A DNA stretch of 64,000 nucleotides from Streptomyces sp. A2-16. Its GTDB lineage: Bacteria; Actinomycetota; Actinomycetes; Streptomycetales; Streptomycetaceae. Below the pieces are notes generated by a model. It saw only the letters and a program-made list of their open reading frames with translations, was not told the origin of the DNA and made no database searches. The stretch spans positions 3,782,001-3,846,000 of the forward strand of contig NZ_CP063808.1 of NCBI RefSeq assembly GCF_018128905.1, read 5' to 3'. Positions 7,775-15,863 of this stretch are shown here, piece by piece. Numbering within the stretch: the first letter of the stretch is position 1; each line of letters starts with the position of its first letter. Position numbers and translations under genes: made by a program.

Positions 7775-8968
7775 ATGAGCACAGAGAGTACGTCCCGGCC
7801 CCTTCGCCCCATGCACCGCATCCCCCTGCCCGAGTCCGGCCCGCCCCGGCTCACCGCCCTGGCCACCGGCACCCCGGTGTGGCTCGTCACCCGCTACGCC
7901 GATGTGCGCCAGGTGCTCATGGATCCCCGCTTCAACAGGAAGTCGCTCAGGGACGAGGGCGCCCCGCCGCTGCTCCTCGTACCGAATCTGCTGGACTCCC
8001 CGGACGGCCTCGTCAATCAGGACGGGCCGCCCCACCAGCTGCTGCGGGGCACGGTCCAGCGGGCCTTCACCCCGCGCGCGATCGCCCGCTGGCGGCCCTG
8101 GACCGCCTCCGTGGTGGAGTCCCTCCTCGACGACCTGGCCCGGCAGCCGCAGCCCGCCGACATCGTCGAGGGGTTCACCCGGCGGCTGCCGGTGTCGGTG
8201 ATCTCCCGGCTGATGGGCCTGGAGCACGCCGACTGGGAGCGCATCCGCGACTGGGCCGACCACGCTCTGTCCGGCGGAGCGCACACCGCCGAGGAGGTCG
8301 GCGCGGCCATGCGGGAGTTCGGCCTGTTCTGCGCGGGACTGATCGCCGAGCGGCGCAAGGAGCCGGGAGACGACCTGGTCAGCGCCCTCGTCGTCGCTGG
8401 CGACGGTCTCGGGATCGAGGAGCCGCGCCTGGTCGTCCTGGTCCTGGGTCTGGTCGTCGCCGGACACGAGACCACGATGACCGCCCTCGGCAACATCGTG
8501 GTCCACCTCCTCACCGACGGGCGGCAGGCCTGGCCGCGCCTCGCCGAGAGCCAGGAGGCGGCCGAGACTGCCGTCGAACAGCTCCTGCGGACGATCCCGC
8601 TGAGCGAGGGCAGGGTGCTGCCCGGTCTGATCCGCCGGGCCGTCGAGGAGGTCGAGGTCGGCGGGGTGACGATCCCGGCGGGGGCGGTGGTCGCGGTGCA
8701 GACCAACGCGGCGAACCGGGATCCCGGGGTCTTTCCGCAGCCCGCCGAGACCGACCTGTTCGCCCCGCTCACCACACCGAGTGTCGTCTTCGGCGCCGGT
8801 CCCCACCACTGCCTCGGCGCCTGGCTGGCCCGCCTGGAGCTGGGGCTCGCCCTGCACCGCCTTGCGGTCCGGTTCCCCCGGCTGCGGGCGGAGTTCACCA
8901 CCGAGACGATCGAGTGGCGCGAGGGGCAGATGACCCGGGGCCCGCGACGGCTGCCGGTGTCGTGGTGA
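7775..8968 (+). CDS. Cytochrome P450 with a degenerate ERR triad
   Basis: Protein of 397 residues. The I-helix keeps AGHETT and the haem loop keeps FGAGPHHCLG with Cys346 as thiolate ligand. The K-helix ExxR motif is altered: the protein has E268-Q-L-L-R272, so the position normally Glu (269) is Gln. The meander Arg that completes the ERR triad (DxxR before HLAFG in relatives) is also missing, with FAPLTTPSVVFG there instead. Such loss is known for CYP157-type enzymes of Streptomyces; whether this protein is catalytic is open. The ATG at 7775 follows TGGAG. No ferredoxin gene is adjacent. Confidence 0.9.
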   Translation: MSTESTSRPLRPMHRIPLPESGPPRLTALATGTPVWLVTRYADVRQVLMDPRFNRKSLRDEGAPPLLLVPNLLDSPDGLVNQDGPPHQLLRGTVQRAFTPRAIARWRPWTASVVESLLDDLARQPQPADIVEGFTRRLPVSVISRLMGLEHADWERIRDWADHALSGGAHTAEEVGAAMREFGLFCAGLIAERRKEPGDDLVSALVVAGDGLGIEEPRLVVLVLGLVVAGHETTMTALGNIVVHLLTDGRQAWPRLAESQEAAETAVEQLLRTIPLSEGRVLPGLIRRAVEEVEVGGVTIPAGAVVAVQTNAANRDPGVFPQPAETDLFAPLTTPSVVFGAGPHHCLGAWLARLELGLALHRLAVRFPRLRAEFTTETIEWREGQMTRGPRRLPVSW

Positions 8969-8992
8969 GCGCCGGGGCCCGTCCGGCGGCTC

Positions 8993-9017
8993 GTGCCGGC
9001 CTCGCGGGGTCCGGCAC
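8993..9017. terminator. Possible terminator between convergent genes
   Basis: GTGCCGG / CCGGCAC, perfect 7-bp arms around an 11-base loop, lies in the 175-base gap between the P450 and the EF-G-like gene. No T-run follows, so this is weak evidence. Confidence 0.35.
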
Positions 9018-9143
9018 GTCCGTCGGCGGCGTTGTCGTCGGGCGCCGACGCTCCGGTTCGCCGCCCTCCGCCGCCGCGCAGCCGGACGCGTCGGCCCTCG
9101 TTCACCCGCACCGATGAGGTGCCATGGCTCGCAGCCGGTCTGA

Positions 9144-11000
9144 TCAGGAGGACCGGCCCTGGGCGAGTTCCCGGTCGCCCGATGGCCTGGACCACCACAC
9201 TCCTTCCCCGTGCGTGAGCCCGGGCAGTCGCAGTTCGATCTCCCGCACCCGCCGGGCCGCGAGCTCCCCGGTGATCACCCACGCCGTGTCCCCGCCCGAC
9301 GTGCCCGTGAACTCGGCCCCCAGCGAGGCGAGTCGCGCCGTCACCGGAGCCAGCGTGTCCAGCGGCACCTCCGCCTCGAAGGCGTGGCAGGGCTCGAACA
9401 GCCGGGTCCCGGCCCGCTCCAGCGCCCGGCGCAGCACGATCGGCGTGAGGCCGCGGAAGTCGGCGGCGGTACTGAGTGGCCCGACGAAACCGGAGCGGAC
9501 GAGGGTGACCCGGTAGTCCGTCACGGCCGCGCCGGTCAGTCCGGACCCCATGCCCGCACGGACCGTCTCCTCGATCGCCTGGTGGAAGGCCCGGGGGAGC
9601 GCGCCGAGTTCCGTCTCGTACGCGAACACCCCGCCCGAGCCGCGCTCGCCCGGCTCGACCCGCAGCCCGATCGTCGCCCAGTAGCGGGTCCCGAGGTGCC
9701 AGGGGTTCTCCTCGTCCGCCTCCCCCGCACCGCGCGGACGCTCCAGATACCGGACGCGGGCCGGCTCGAAGTCCGCCTCGACACCGAAGTCCTGGGCGAG
9801 GGTCGCGGCGAGCACCTCCATCTGGACCTCGCCGTAGAGGAGCAGCGCGGTGGCGCCCCCGGTGGTGGGGCGGGCGTGCAGCAACGGGTCCTGGTCGGTC
9901 AGGGTCAGCAGCGCCGAGCGCAGCAGGGCAGCCTGGCCGGGGTGCCGGGCGGTGACCAGGGTCTCCAGGGTCGGCGGAGCGAACTGCGGTGCGCCGGCGG
10001 TGAGCTCGCCGAGCCGGTCGCCGACGCGCAGGCCGGAGGAGAACGTCAGCGCGGCGATGTTCCCCGCCGTCAGAGGACCGGCGAGGTGGGTGACCCGCCC
10101 GGACACCCGACTGGTCGCGCCGTCGGCCTCGCGCCTGAGGAACGTGAGCCGCCCGCGCTCCCGCACCTCACCGGCGTACAGCCGCACGAACGCGGTGCGC
10201 TCGCCGCCGGGTCCGGGCCGTACCGCGAACACCGTCCCGCGCGGATCACCCGTGGGTGTCGCCGCGGGGCGGGGGAGCAGCCGGACCATGCCCTCCACCA
10301 GGTCGGGGACACCCTGGCCGCCGAGCGCGGAGCCGAAGAACAGCGGGTGGAAGGAGCCGTCCGCGGTCCGGGCGGCAAGGGCCCTGCGAAGGTCGTCCGG
10401 GGTGGGCTCGGGGCCGTCGACGACCGCCGTGAGGACGTCCGGGTCCACCTCGGCGAGGGTCTCCGCCAGTCGCCGGTCGTCCCGCGCGCGGACCGTCACA
10501 CGCGCGTCGGACGTGCCGATGCCCGTCACCCGCGTGAGCGGCGCCACGTACGGAGTGAGCCTGCGCCGGATGTCGGCGAGCAGCGCCTCGTCGCGGGCGC
10601 CCGCCCGGTCGACCTTGTTGACGAAGATCAGGGTGGGCAGCCGCAGTCGGCGCAGGGTCCGCATCAGCACACGGGTCTGCGCCTGGACGCCCTCCACGGC
10701 GGACAGCAGCAGGACCGCGCCGTCGAGGACCTCCAGGGCGCGCTCGACCTCGGCGATGAAGTCCGAGTGCCCGGGGGTGTCGATGAGGTTGATCCGGGTG
10801 TCGCCGACGGTGAAGGAGGCGACCGCGGAGCGGACCGTGATGCCGCGCTGCCGCTCGATCGTGCCGTCGTCCGTTCGGGTGTCGCCCGAGTCGACGCTGC
10901 CGAGCCGGTCGATCGCGCCGTGGTCGAAGAGCAGTCGCTCGGTGAGGCTGGTCTTACCGGCGTCGACGTGGGCCAGAATTCCGATGTTCAGGATGTGCAT
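9144..11000 (-). CDS. EF-G-like GTPase, ribosomal protection (OtrA/TetM-type) family
   Basis: Protein of 618 residues with the translational-GTPase motifs AHVDAGKTS (G1), RGITV (G2), DTPGH (G3) and NKVD (G4) in the first 130 residues, then domains II-V in the order of EF-G. Length, the start MHILNIGILAHVDAGKTSLTERLLFDHGAIDRLGSVD-type block, and absence of the EF-G G' insertion match the TetM/OtrA ribosomal-protection group. Members eject tetracycline from the ribosome, but many chromosomal Streptomyces copies have no proven resistance role. The ATG at 11000 is family-typical; the open frame continues to 11120 without support. Confidence 0.9.
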   Translation of the reverse strand: MHILNIGILAHVDAGKTSLTERLLFDHGAIDRLGSVDSGDTRTDDGTIERQRGITVRSAVASFTVGDTRINLIDTPGHSDFIAEVERALEVLDGAVLLLSAVEGVQAQTRVLMRTLRRLRLPTLIFVNKVDRAGARDEALLADIRRRLTPYVAPLTRVTGIGTSDARVTVRARDDRRLAETLAEVDPDVLTAVVDGPEPTPDDLRRALAARTADGSFHPLFFGSALGGQGVPDLVEGMVRLLPRPAATPTGDPRGTVFAVRPGPGGERTAFVRLYAGEVRERGRLTFLRREADGATSRVSGRVTHLAGPLTAGNIAALTFSSGLRVGDRLGELTAGAPQFAPPTLETLVTARHPGQAALLRSALLTLTDQDPLLHARPTTGGATALLLYGEVQMEVLAATLAQDFGVEADFEPARVRYLERPRGAGEADEENPWHLGTRYWATIGLRVEPGERGSGGVFAYETELGALPRAFHQAIEETVRAGMGSGLTGAAVTDYRVTLVRSGFVGPLSTAADFRGLTPIVLRRALERAGTRLFEPCHAFEAEVPLDTLAPVTARLASLGAEFTGTSGGDTAWVITGELAARRVREIELRLPGLTHGEGVWWSRPSGDRELAQGRSS

Positions 11001-11137
11001 ACGGGGTCGAGTCCTCGAGAACCGTGGGCCGAAGGGGGCGCTGGGTCGGGTCGAGGAGACGGCGCATGCGGGGATCCTGACGTGAGGAAATCGGACGCGG
11101 CCATGATGGCGCCCGTCCACCGGGGCACCGCAACCGA

Positions 11138-11164
11138 TTTACGGGGCCGGGCGGCCAGTAGCAT
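11138..11164 (+). promoter_or_regulatory. Weak promoter candidate of prs
   Basis: TTTACG (11138-11143) and TAGCAT (11159-11164) with a 15-base spacer, 40 bases upstream of the prs start. The hexamers are plausible for Streptomyces but the spacer is short. Confidence 0.3.
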
Positions 11165-11204
11165 GAGGCCGGCAGCCCGAGATGATCATCCTAGGAGCAG
11201 GTCC

Positions 11205-12158
11205 GTGCGAGACATCGCCGTGTTCAGCGGTAGTGCCCACCCCGAGCTGGCGGCGGAGGTCTGCGCGCATCTCGGTGTGCCGCTCAGTCCCACCCGGGTC
11301 AGCCGGTTCGCCAACGACTGTCTCGAGGTCCAGCTCCAGGCCAACTGCCGGGAGCGGGACGTCTTCCTCATCCAGCCGCTGGTCAGGCCGGTCCAGGAGC
11401 ACCTGGTGGAGCTGCTGCTGATGTGCGACGCGGCCCGTGGTGCCTCGGCGCGCCGGATCACGGTCGTCATGCCGCACTACTCCTACGCGCGTTCCGACAA
11501 GAAGGACGCGCCCCGGATCTCCCTCGGTGGCCGCCTCGTCGCCGATCTGATGGTGTCGGCCGGAGCGAGCCGCGTCCTGGCCATGACCCTGCACTCGCCG
11601 CAGGTCCACGGCTTCTTCTCGGTGCCCGTCGACCATCTGCACGCGCTGCGTGAACTGGCCGCGCACTTCCAGCAGTACGACCTGACCCGTACCACCGTCG
11701 TCTCCCCGGACCTCGGCAACGCCAAGGAGGCCGCCGCCTTCGCCCGTCTGATCGGCGCCCAGGTGGCCGCGGGCGCCAAGCAGCGGTTCGCCGACGACCG
11801 GGTCAGTATCAGCGACGTCATCGGGGAGGTCGCCGACCGGGACGTGATCGTGCTGGACGACGAGATCGCCAAGGGCAGCACGGTCCTGGAACTCCTCGAC
11901 AGGCTGCGGGAGTCGGGGCCGCGCTCGATCCGGGTCGCGTGCACGCACGGGCTGTTCGCCGACGGCGCTCTCAAGAGGATCGGCGAGCAGCCGGACGTCC
12001 TGGAGATCGTGTGCACCAACACCGTGCCGGTCCCCGACGAGGAGCGCACCGACAAGCTGCGGATCCTGTCCATCGCTCCCGCGCTCGCCGAGGCCGTACG
12101 GCGCATTCACAACGGGGAGTCCGTCAGCGCCCTGTTCGACGCCCCGCGGAGCGAATAG
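11205..12158 (+). CDS. prs: Ribose-phosphate pyrophosphokinase paralogue
   Basis: Protein of 317 residues, the class I PRPP synthetase length. The N-terminal flexible-loop region reads VVMPHYSYARSDKKDAPRISLGGRLVADL and the ligand region TLHSPQVHGFF. Two sites deviate from the housekeeping enzyme: VVSPDxGGVxRA is VVSPDLGNAKEA, and the PRPP loop VDDMIDTAGT is LDDEIAKGST; the KRR catalytic pair region reads AGAKQR. It is therefore likely a second, divergent copy, perhaps with changed regulation or substrate. GTG start with AGGAG seven bases upstream. Divergent from the EF-G-like gene. Confidence 0.85.
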   Translation: MRDIAVFSGSAHPELAAEVCAHLGVPLSPTRVSRFANDCLEVQLQANCRERDVFLIQPLVRPVQEHLVELLLMCDAARGASARRITVVMPHYSYARSDKKDAPRISLGGRLVADLMVSAGASRVLAMTLHSPQVHGFFSVPVDHLHALRELAAHFQQYDLTRTTVVSPDLGNAKEAAAFARLIGAQVAAGAKQRFADDRVSISDVIGEVADRDVIVLDDEIAKGSTVLELLDRLRESGPRSIRVACTHGLFADGALKRIGEQPDVLEIVCTNTVPVPDEERTDKLRILSIAPALAEAVRRIHNGESVSALFDAPRSE

Positions 12159-12182
12159 GCGAACGGGCCGGGCGGCGCACCG

Positions 12183-12563
12183 TCATAACGTCTCGGACGT
12201 GGCCTCGGGCCGGCCCAGGGCCGCCTCCAGCGACGGCAGCGGGGGCAGCAGCCGGGACAGGCCGGTCGCCCGGATGATCCGCAGGGTGAGCGGATGCGTG
12301 CAGACCAGGAGCAGGCTGCCGTGGTGGTCGAGGACGCGCGCGCGGGCCCGGTACAGCAGTCGCAGCCCGGAACAGTCGAAGAACTCCACGCCGCTGAGGT
12401 CGATGACCAGCCGCGCTCCGGGTTGCGCCGTGACCCGGTCCAGCCAGGGGAGGACCTCCATGGCCGCGGCGATGTCGATCTCGCCGCGGAACTCCAGCAC
12501 CGTGTGACCGCGGTCCTCGTGGACGCGCAGATGCCGGGACAGCGGTGCGGGCTCCTGCTGCAC
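12183..12563 (-). CDS. STAS domain protein (anti-anti-sigma factor type), TTA codon
   Basis: Protein of 126 residues if the GTG at 12563 is used: GGAGG lies ten bases upstream and the N-terminus MQQEPAPLSRHLRVHEDRGH suits the family. The open frame reaches 12737. The STAS core contains VLEFRGEIDIAAA and VIDLSGVEFFDCSGLRLL; the Ser in DCSGL is the residue phosphorylated in SpoIIAA-type proteins. Such proteins bind anti-sigma kinases and free a sigma factor. The last sense codon is TTA (12188-12186), so translation should depend on the bldA tRNA. GGGTAAC, a sigma-B-like -10, lies at 12640-12634. Confidence 0.82.
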   Translation of the reverse strand: MQQEPAPLSRHLRVHEDRGHTVLEFRGEIDIAAAMEVLPWLDRVTAQPGARLVIDLSGVEFFDCSGLRLLYRARARVLDHHGSLLLVCTHPLTLRIIRATGLSRLLPPLPSLEAALGRPEATSETL

Positions 12564-12733
12564 GACGACATCGCCTCCAACCGGTTCCACAGGCGGGACG
12601 GGGGTGCGCGCACATGCTTTCCCCGTCCTGCAAGTTACCCTCGATGGAGTGAATTTGAGCATGTTCGATTGACATATGTCTTCGAATTGCGACCGGCGGT
12701 TCGCGCCGGGTTCACGCGGGGCTCGCGCCCGGC

Positions 12734-13171
12734 TCACGACAGGGCGTGCCAGGCCCTGGTGAGCGCTTCACGGAACTGCTCGGTCTGGTGCCCGGTGAGG
12801 TCCCTGACCATCCGCTCCTCCAGCTCCCGCACGGGCCCCTCGTGCCGGGCGAGCAGCGCGCGGCCCTCCTCGGTCAGCAGGATCGACAGCTCGCGGCGGT
12901 TCTTCGGGTTGCGCTCCCGGCGCACCAGTCCGCGGGTCTCCAGGGAGCGCACGAGATCGGCGATCGACTGGGCGGTGACGAACGAGTCCCGGGCCAGTTG
13001 CGCCGCGGACAGCCCGTCGTGCCGCTCCAGCACGGTCAGGGCCGTGTACTGCAGCGCGGTGATCCCGGAGGGCCGGACCAGCTCGTCCAGATGGGAACGG
13101 ACGACGAGCTCCACCTGTTTCACCATGTAGAGGAGCGACGGGGGCGCCTTGGTCACCTGTGTGTCGAGCAT
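12734..13171 (-). CDS. MarR family transcriptional regulator
   Basis: Protein of 145 residues with the MarR winged helix: SGITALQYTALTVLERHDGLSAAQLARDSFVTAQSIADLVRSLETRGLV followed by the wing RRERNPKNRRELSILLTEEG. The DxRxxxI wing variant (NRRELSI) is intact. It faces the aldehyde and alcohol dehydrogenase genes across a 103-bp gap holding two perfect palindromes, so it probably represses both its own gene and the dehydrogenases, released by an aromatic or aldehyde ligand (inference from the target genes). Confidence 0.9.
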   Translation of the reverse strand: MLDTQVTKAPPSLLYMVKQVELVVRSHLDELVRPSGITALQYTALTVLERHDGLSAAQLARDSFVTAQSIADLVRSLETRGLVRRERNPKNRRELSILLTEEGRALLARHEGPVRELEERMVRDLTGHQTEQFREALTRAWHALS

Positions 13172-13190
13172 GGGTTCAGGCTAGAGCATT

Positions 13191-13239
13191 GACAGGAAAC
13201 CTGTCTGTAAAGAGACTGCGAACCAACAGGAATCCTGTT
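13191..13239. promoter_or_regulatory. Twin MarR operators
   Basis: GACAGG-AAA-CCTGTC (13191-13205) and AACAGG-AAT-CCTGTT (13225-13239) are perfect inverted repeats of nearly the same sequence, centred 34 bp apart between the MarR gene and the aldehyde dehydrogenase. TTGACA overlaps the first at 13189-13194. Confidence 0.75.
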
Positions 13240-13274
13240 TGTTGAAATCTTGGCGACGATGCTGAGGAGCGGCG

Positions 13275-14729
13275 ATGTCCCCCATCGAGATCGAACCCGG
13301 ACGGCTGTTCGTGCAAGGCCAGTGGCGTGAGGCCGCCGACGGTGCGCGCACCGAGGTCCTCGACCCGTCCCGGGGCACGGTCCTCACCACCGTCGCGGAG
13401 GCCGGCGCCGCCGACGTGGACGCGGCCGTGCGCGCCGCCCGGGAGGCCTTCGACAGCGGGACCTGGTCCGGTCTCAGCGGACGCGAGCGGGGCCGGATCC
13501 TGCACCGGGTCGCCGAGCTGATCCGCGAGAACGCCGACGAGCTGGCCCAGCTGGAGAGCCTGGACGTCGGCAAGCCGATCTCGCTGTGCCACGCCGTCGA
13601 CATCACCAACGCGGCCAACGACTACGAGCACTTCGCGGCCCTCGCCCACTCCCTGGACGGCGCCGTCCGCAACACGCCCATGAACGCCCTCGCCTACACC
13701 AAGCGCGAGCCGCTCGGCGTGGTCGCCGCGATCACCCCCTTCAACTTTCCGCTGATCCTCGCCGGTTCCAAGATCGGCCCCGCGCTCGCCGCCGGCAACA
13801 CGGTCGTGCACAAGCCGGCCGACGAGACCCCGCTCAGCGCCCTCTACATGGCCGGACTGCTCCAGAAGGCGGGCGTCCCGGACGGCGTCGTCAATGTCGT
13901 CACCGGTGCCGGGCCGGTGGCCGGCGAGGCCCTGCTGCGCCACCGCGGGGTCGACAAGGTCGCCTTCACCGGCTCCACCGCGATCGGCCGGCATGTGGCG
14001 GCCACCGCGGGCGAGGCCCTCAAGCCCGTCACCATGGAACTCGGCGGCAACGCGGCCAACATCGTCTTCGAGGACGCCGACCTGGAGAAGGCGGTCGGCG
14101 CGATCATCAAGGCGTTCGTCTTCAACACCGGCCAGTTCTGCATGGGCGGCCCGCGCCTGCTCGTGGCCCGCCCGGTCCACAACACCCTGCTCGGCATCCT
14201 CGCCGACGCCGTGCCCGGCGTACCGGTCGGCGACCCGCGCGACCCCGGGACCGTCGTCGGTCCGATGGCCGGGGACAAGCACCTGAAGAAGGTCGAGGAG
14301 TACGTCGACCTGGCCCGCAAGGAGGGCGGCCGGATCGTCTGCGGCGGTGAGCGCCTCGACCTCGACGGCGGCTTCTACTACAAGCCCACGGTGATCGCCG
14401 ACCTCTCCAACGACTCCCGGGTCGTGCAGGAGGAGATCTTCGGCCCGGTCCTGACCGTGCAGCCCTTCGACACCGAGGACGAGGCCGTCGCCCTCGCCAA
14501 CTCCACCCCCTACGGCCTGGCTTCGGGCGTCCAGACGACCAACCTCGCCCGCGCGCACCGGATCGCCGACCGCCTCCAGGCGGGGATCGTCTGGGTCAAC
14601 GACTGGGCCATGCTCGACCCCGCGGTGCCCTTCGGCGGGGTCAAGGACTCCGGCTACGGCCGCGAGTACGGCCCCGAGGCGCTCGACGCCTACACCAAGG
14701 TCAAGTCCGTCGTCGTCTCGCTCGACTGA
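13275..14729 (+). CDS. NAD(P)-dependent aldehyde dehydrogenase
   Basis: Protein of 484 residues, the standard ALDH length. The general base is in MELGGN (Glu255) and the nucleophile in GQFCMGG (Cys289); the PFNFP nucleotide-site and FGGVKDSGYGREYG C-terminal motifs are present. It resembles the betaine-/benzaldehyde-type ALDHs. The downstream alcohol dehydrogenase starts 23 bases after its stop, so the two would oxidise an alcohol to an acid in two steps. The ATG at 13275 follows GAGGAGCGGCG. Likely controlled by the divergent MarR protein. Confidence 0.93.
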   Translation: MSPIEIEPGRLFVQGQWREAADGARTEVLDPSRGTVLTTVAEAGAADVDAAVRAAREAFDSGTWSGLSGRERGRILHRVAELIRENADELAQLESLDVGKPISLCHAVDITNAANDYEHFAALAHSLDGAVRNTPMNALAYTKREPLGVVAAITPFNFPLILAGSKIGPALAAGNTVVHKPADETPLSALYMAGLLQKAGVPDGVVNVVTGAGPVAGEALLRHRGVDKVAFTGSTAIGRHVAATAGEALKPVTMELGGNAANIVFEDADLEKAVGAIIKAFVFNTGQFCMGGPRLLVARPVHNTLLGILADAVPGVPVGDPRDPGTVVGPMAGDKHLKKVEEYVDLARKEGGRIVCGGERLDLDGGFYYKPTVIADLSNDSRVVQEEIFGPVLTVQPFDTEDEAVALANSTPYGLASGVQTTNLARAHRIADRLQAGIVWVNDWAMLDPAVPFGGVKDSGYGREYGPEALDAYTKVKSVVVSLD

Positions 14730-14752
14730 GCACCTGCCAAGGAGTTCCCGCG

Positions 14753-15859
14753 ATGTCCCTCACCACCCGTGCCGCCGTCGTCGAGTCCGGTGGCGCGCCC
14801 TTCACCCTCTCCGACGTCACCCTCGACGAACCCGGCCCCCGTGAGGCCCTGGTCCGCATGGTCGCCACCGGTCTGTGCCACACCGACCTGGGCGTGGCGA
14901 GCGGCGGACTGCCCTTCCCGCTGCCCGGAGTCCTCGGACACGAGGGCGCTGGAGTCGTCGAGGCCGTCGGTTCGGCCGTCACCGGCGTGGCCCCCGGCGA
15001 CCATGTCGTGCTGTCCTTCACCTCCTGCGGCGACTGCCGCAACTGCGACGGCGGCCACCCCGCCTACTGCGCCGGCTGGTTGCCGCTCAACCTCCTCGGC
15101 GGCCGCCGGGCCGACGGCACCAGCACCATCAGCCGGGACGGCGAGCCCCTCGGCGGTCACTTCTTCGGCCAGTCCTCCTTCGCCGAGCGCGCCCTGGTCG
15201 ACGAGCGCAGCCTCGTCAAGGTCGACCCGGACGTGCCGCTGGAGTCCATCGCCCCGCTCGGCTGCGGAGTGCAGACCGGCGTCGGCGCCGTGTGGAACGT
15301 GCTGAAGCCGGTCACCGGTTCCACGATCGTCGTGCTCGGCGCCGGTGCGGTCGGCCTCTCCGCGGTCATGGCCGCCGCCCTCACCCCCGCCACGACGATC
15401 GTCGCCGTCGACCGGGTCGGCGAACGCCTCGCCCTGGCGAAGGAGTTGGGCGCCACCCACACCGTCGACGCAGCCGCGGAGGACCTCGGCGAGGCCCTTG
15501 CGGCGATCACCGGCGGCCAGGGCGCGGACGGCATCGTGGAGACCACGGGCAACGTGGCCGTCCTGCGCCAGGGCGTCGACGCGCTCGGCGCACGCGGCAC
15601 GCTGGTCGTCGTCGGCGCCCCGCCGTTCGGCACCGAGGTCTCCCTCGACGTCAACGGACTGCTCGGCGGCAAGCGGGTCGTCGGCCTCACCCTCGGCGAC
15701 GCCGAGACGCAGAGCTTCATCCCCGCCCTGGTCCGGCTGGTGAAGGAGGGGCGGCTCCCGCTGCACCGCCTGATCAGCACCTATCCGTTCGCGGACATCG
15801 ACCAGGCGGTACGGGACATGGGCGCGGGCAAGGCGATCAAGCCCGTGCTGACGTTCTGA
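14753..15859 (+). CDS. Zinc-dependent alcohol dehydrogenase (aryl-alcohol type)
   Basis: Protein of 368 residues in the medium-chain family. Catalytic zinc ligands sit in GLCHTDLG and LGHEGAG, the structural zinc site is CGDCRNCDGGHPAYC, and the Rossmann motif is VLGAGAVGLSAV. The structural loop and LGCGVQTG block are typical of the aryl-alcohol/benzyl-alcohol branch (XylB-like), which works together with a benzaldehyde-type ALDH as encoded just upstream. The substrate is inferred only. Second gene of the MarR-controlled operon; its stop lies four bases from the facing stop of the next gene. Confidence 0.92.
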   Translation: MSLTTRAAVVESGGAPFTLSDVTLDEPGPREALVRMVATGLCHTDLGVASGGLPFPLPGVLGHEGAGVVEAVGSAVTGVAPGDHVVLSFTSCGDCRNCDGGHPAYCAGWLPLNLLGGRRADGTSTISRDGEPLGGHFFGQSSFAERALVDERSLVKVDPDVPLESIAPLGCGVQTGVGAVWNVLKPVTGSTIVVLGAGAVGLSAVMAAALTPATTIVAVDRVGERLALAKELGATHTVDAAAEDLGEALAAITGGQGADGIVETTGNVAVLRQGVDALGARGTLVVVGAPPFGTEVSLDVNGLLGGKRVVGLTLGDAETQSFIPALVRLVKEGRLPLHRLISTYPFADIDQAVRDMGAGKAIKPVLTF

Positions 15860-15863
15860 CGGG

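Noticed and set aside
9144..11000. Housekeeping elongation factor G
   Set aside because: Too short, lacks the EF-G insertion, and matches the ribosomal-protection group.
9144..11000. Proven tetracycline resistance gene
   Set aside because: Family membership alone does not show resistance; many Streptomyces carry such genes without a phenotype.
9210..12158. A 982-residue plus-strand frame ending in prs
   Set aside because: The first two thirds are antisense to the EF-G-like gene; PRPP synthetase starts at the GTG at 11205 with AGGAG.
13189..13211. TTGACA as a plus-strand promoter of the aldehyde dehydrogenase
   Set aside because: No acceptable -10 lies 16-19 bases downstream; the hexamer arises from the operator sequence.
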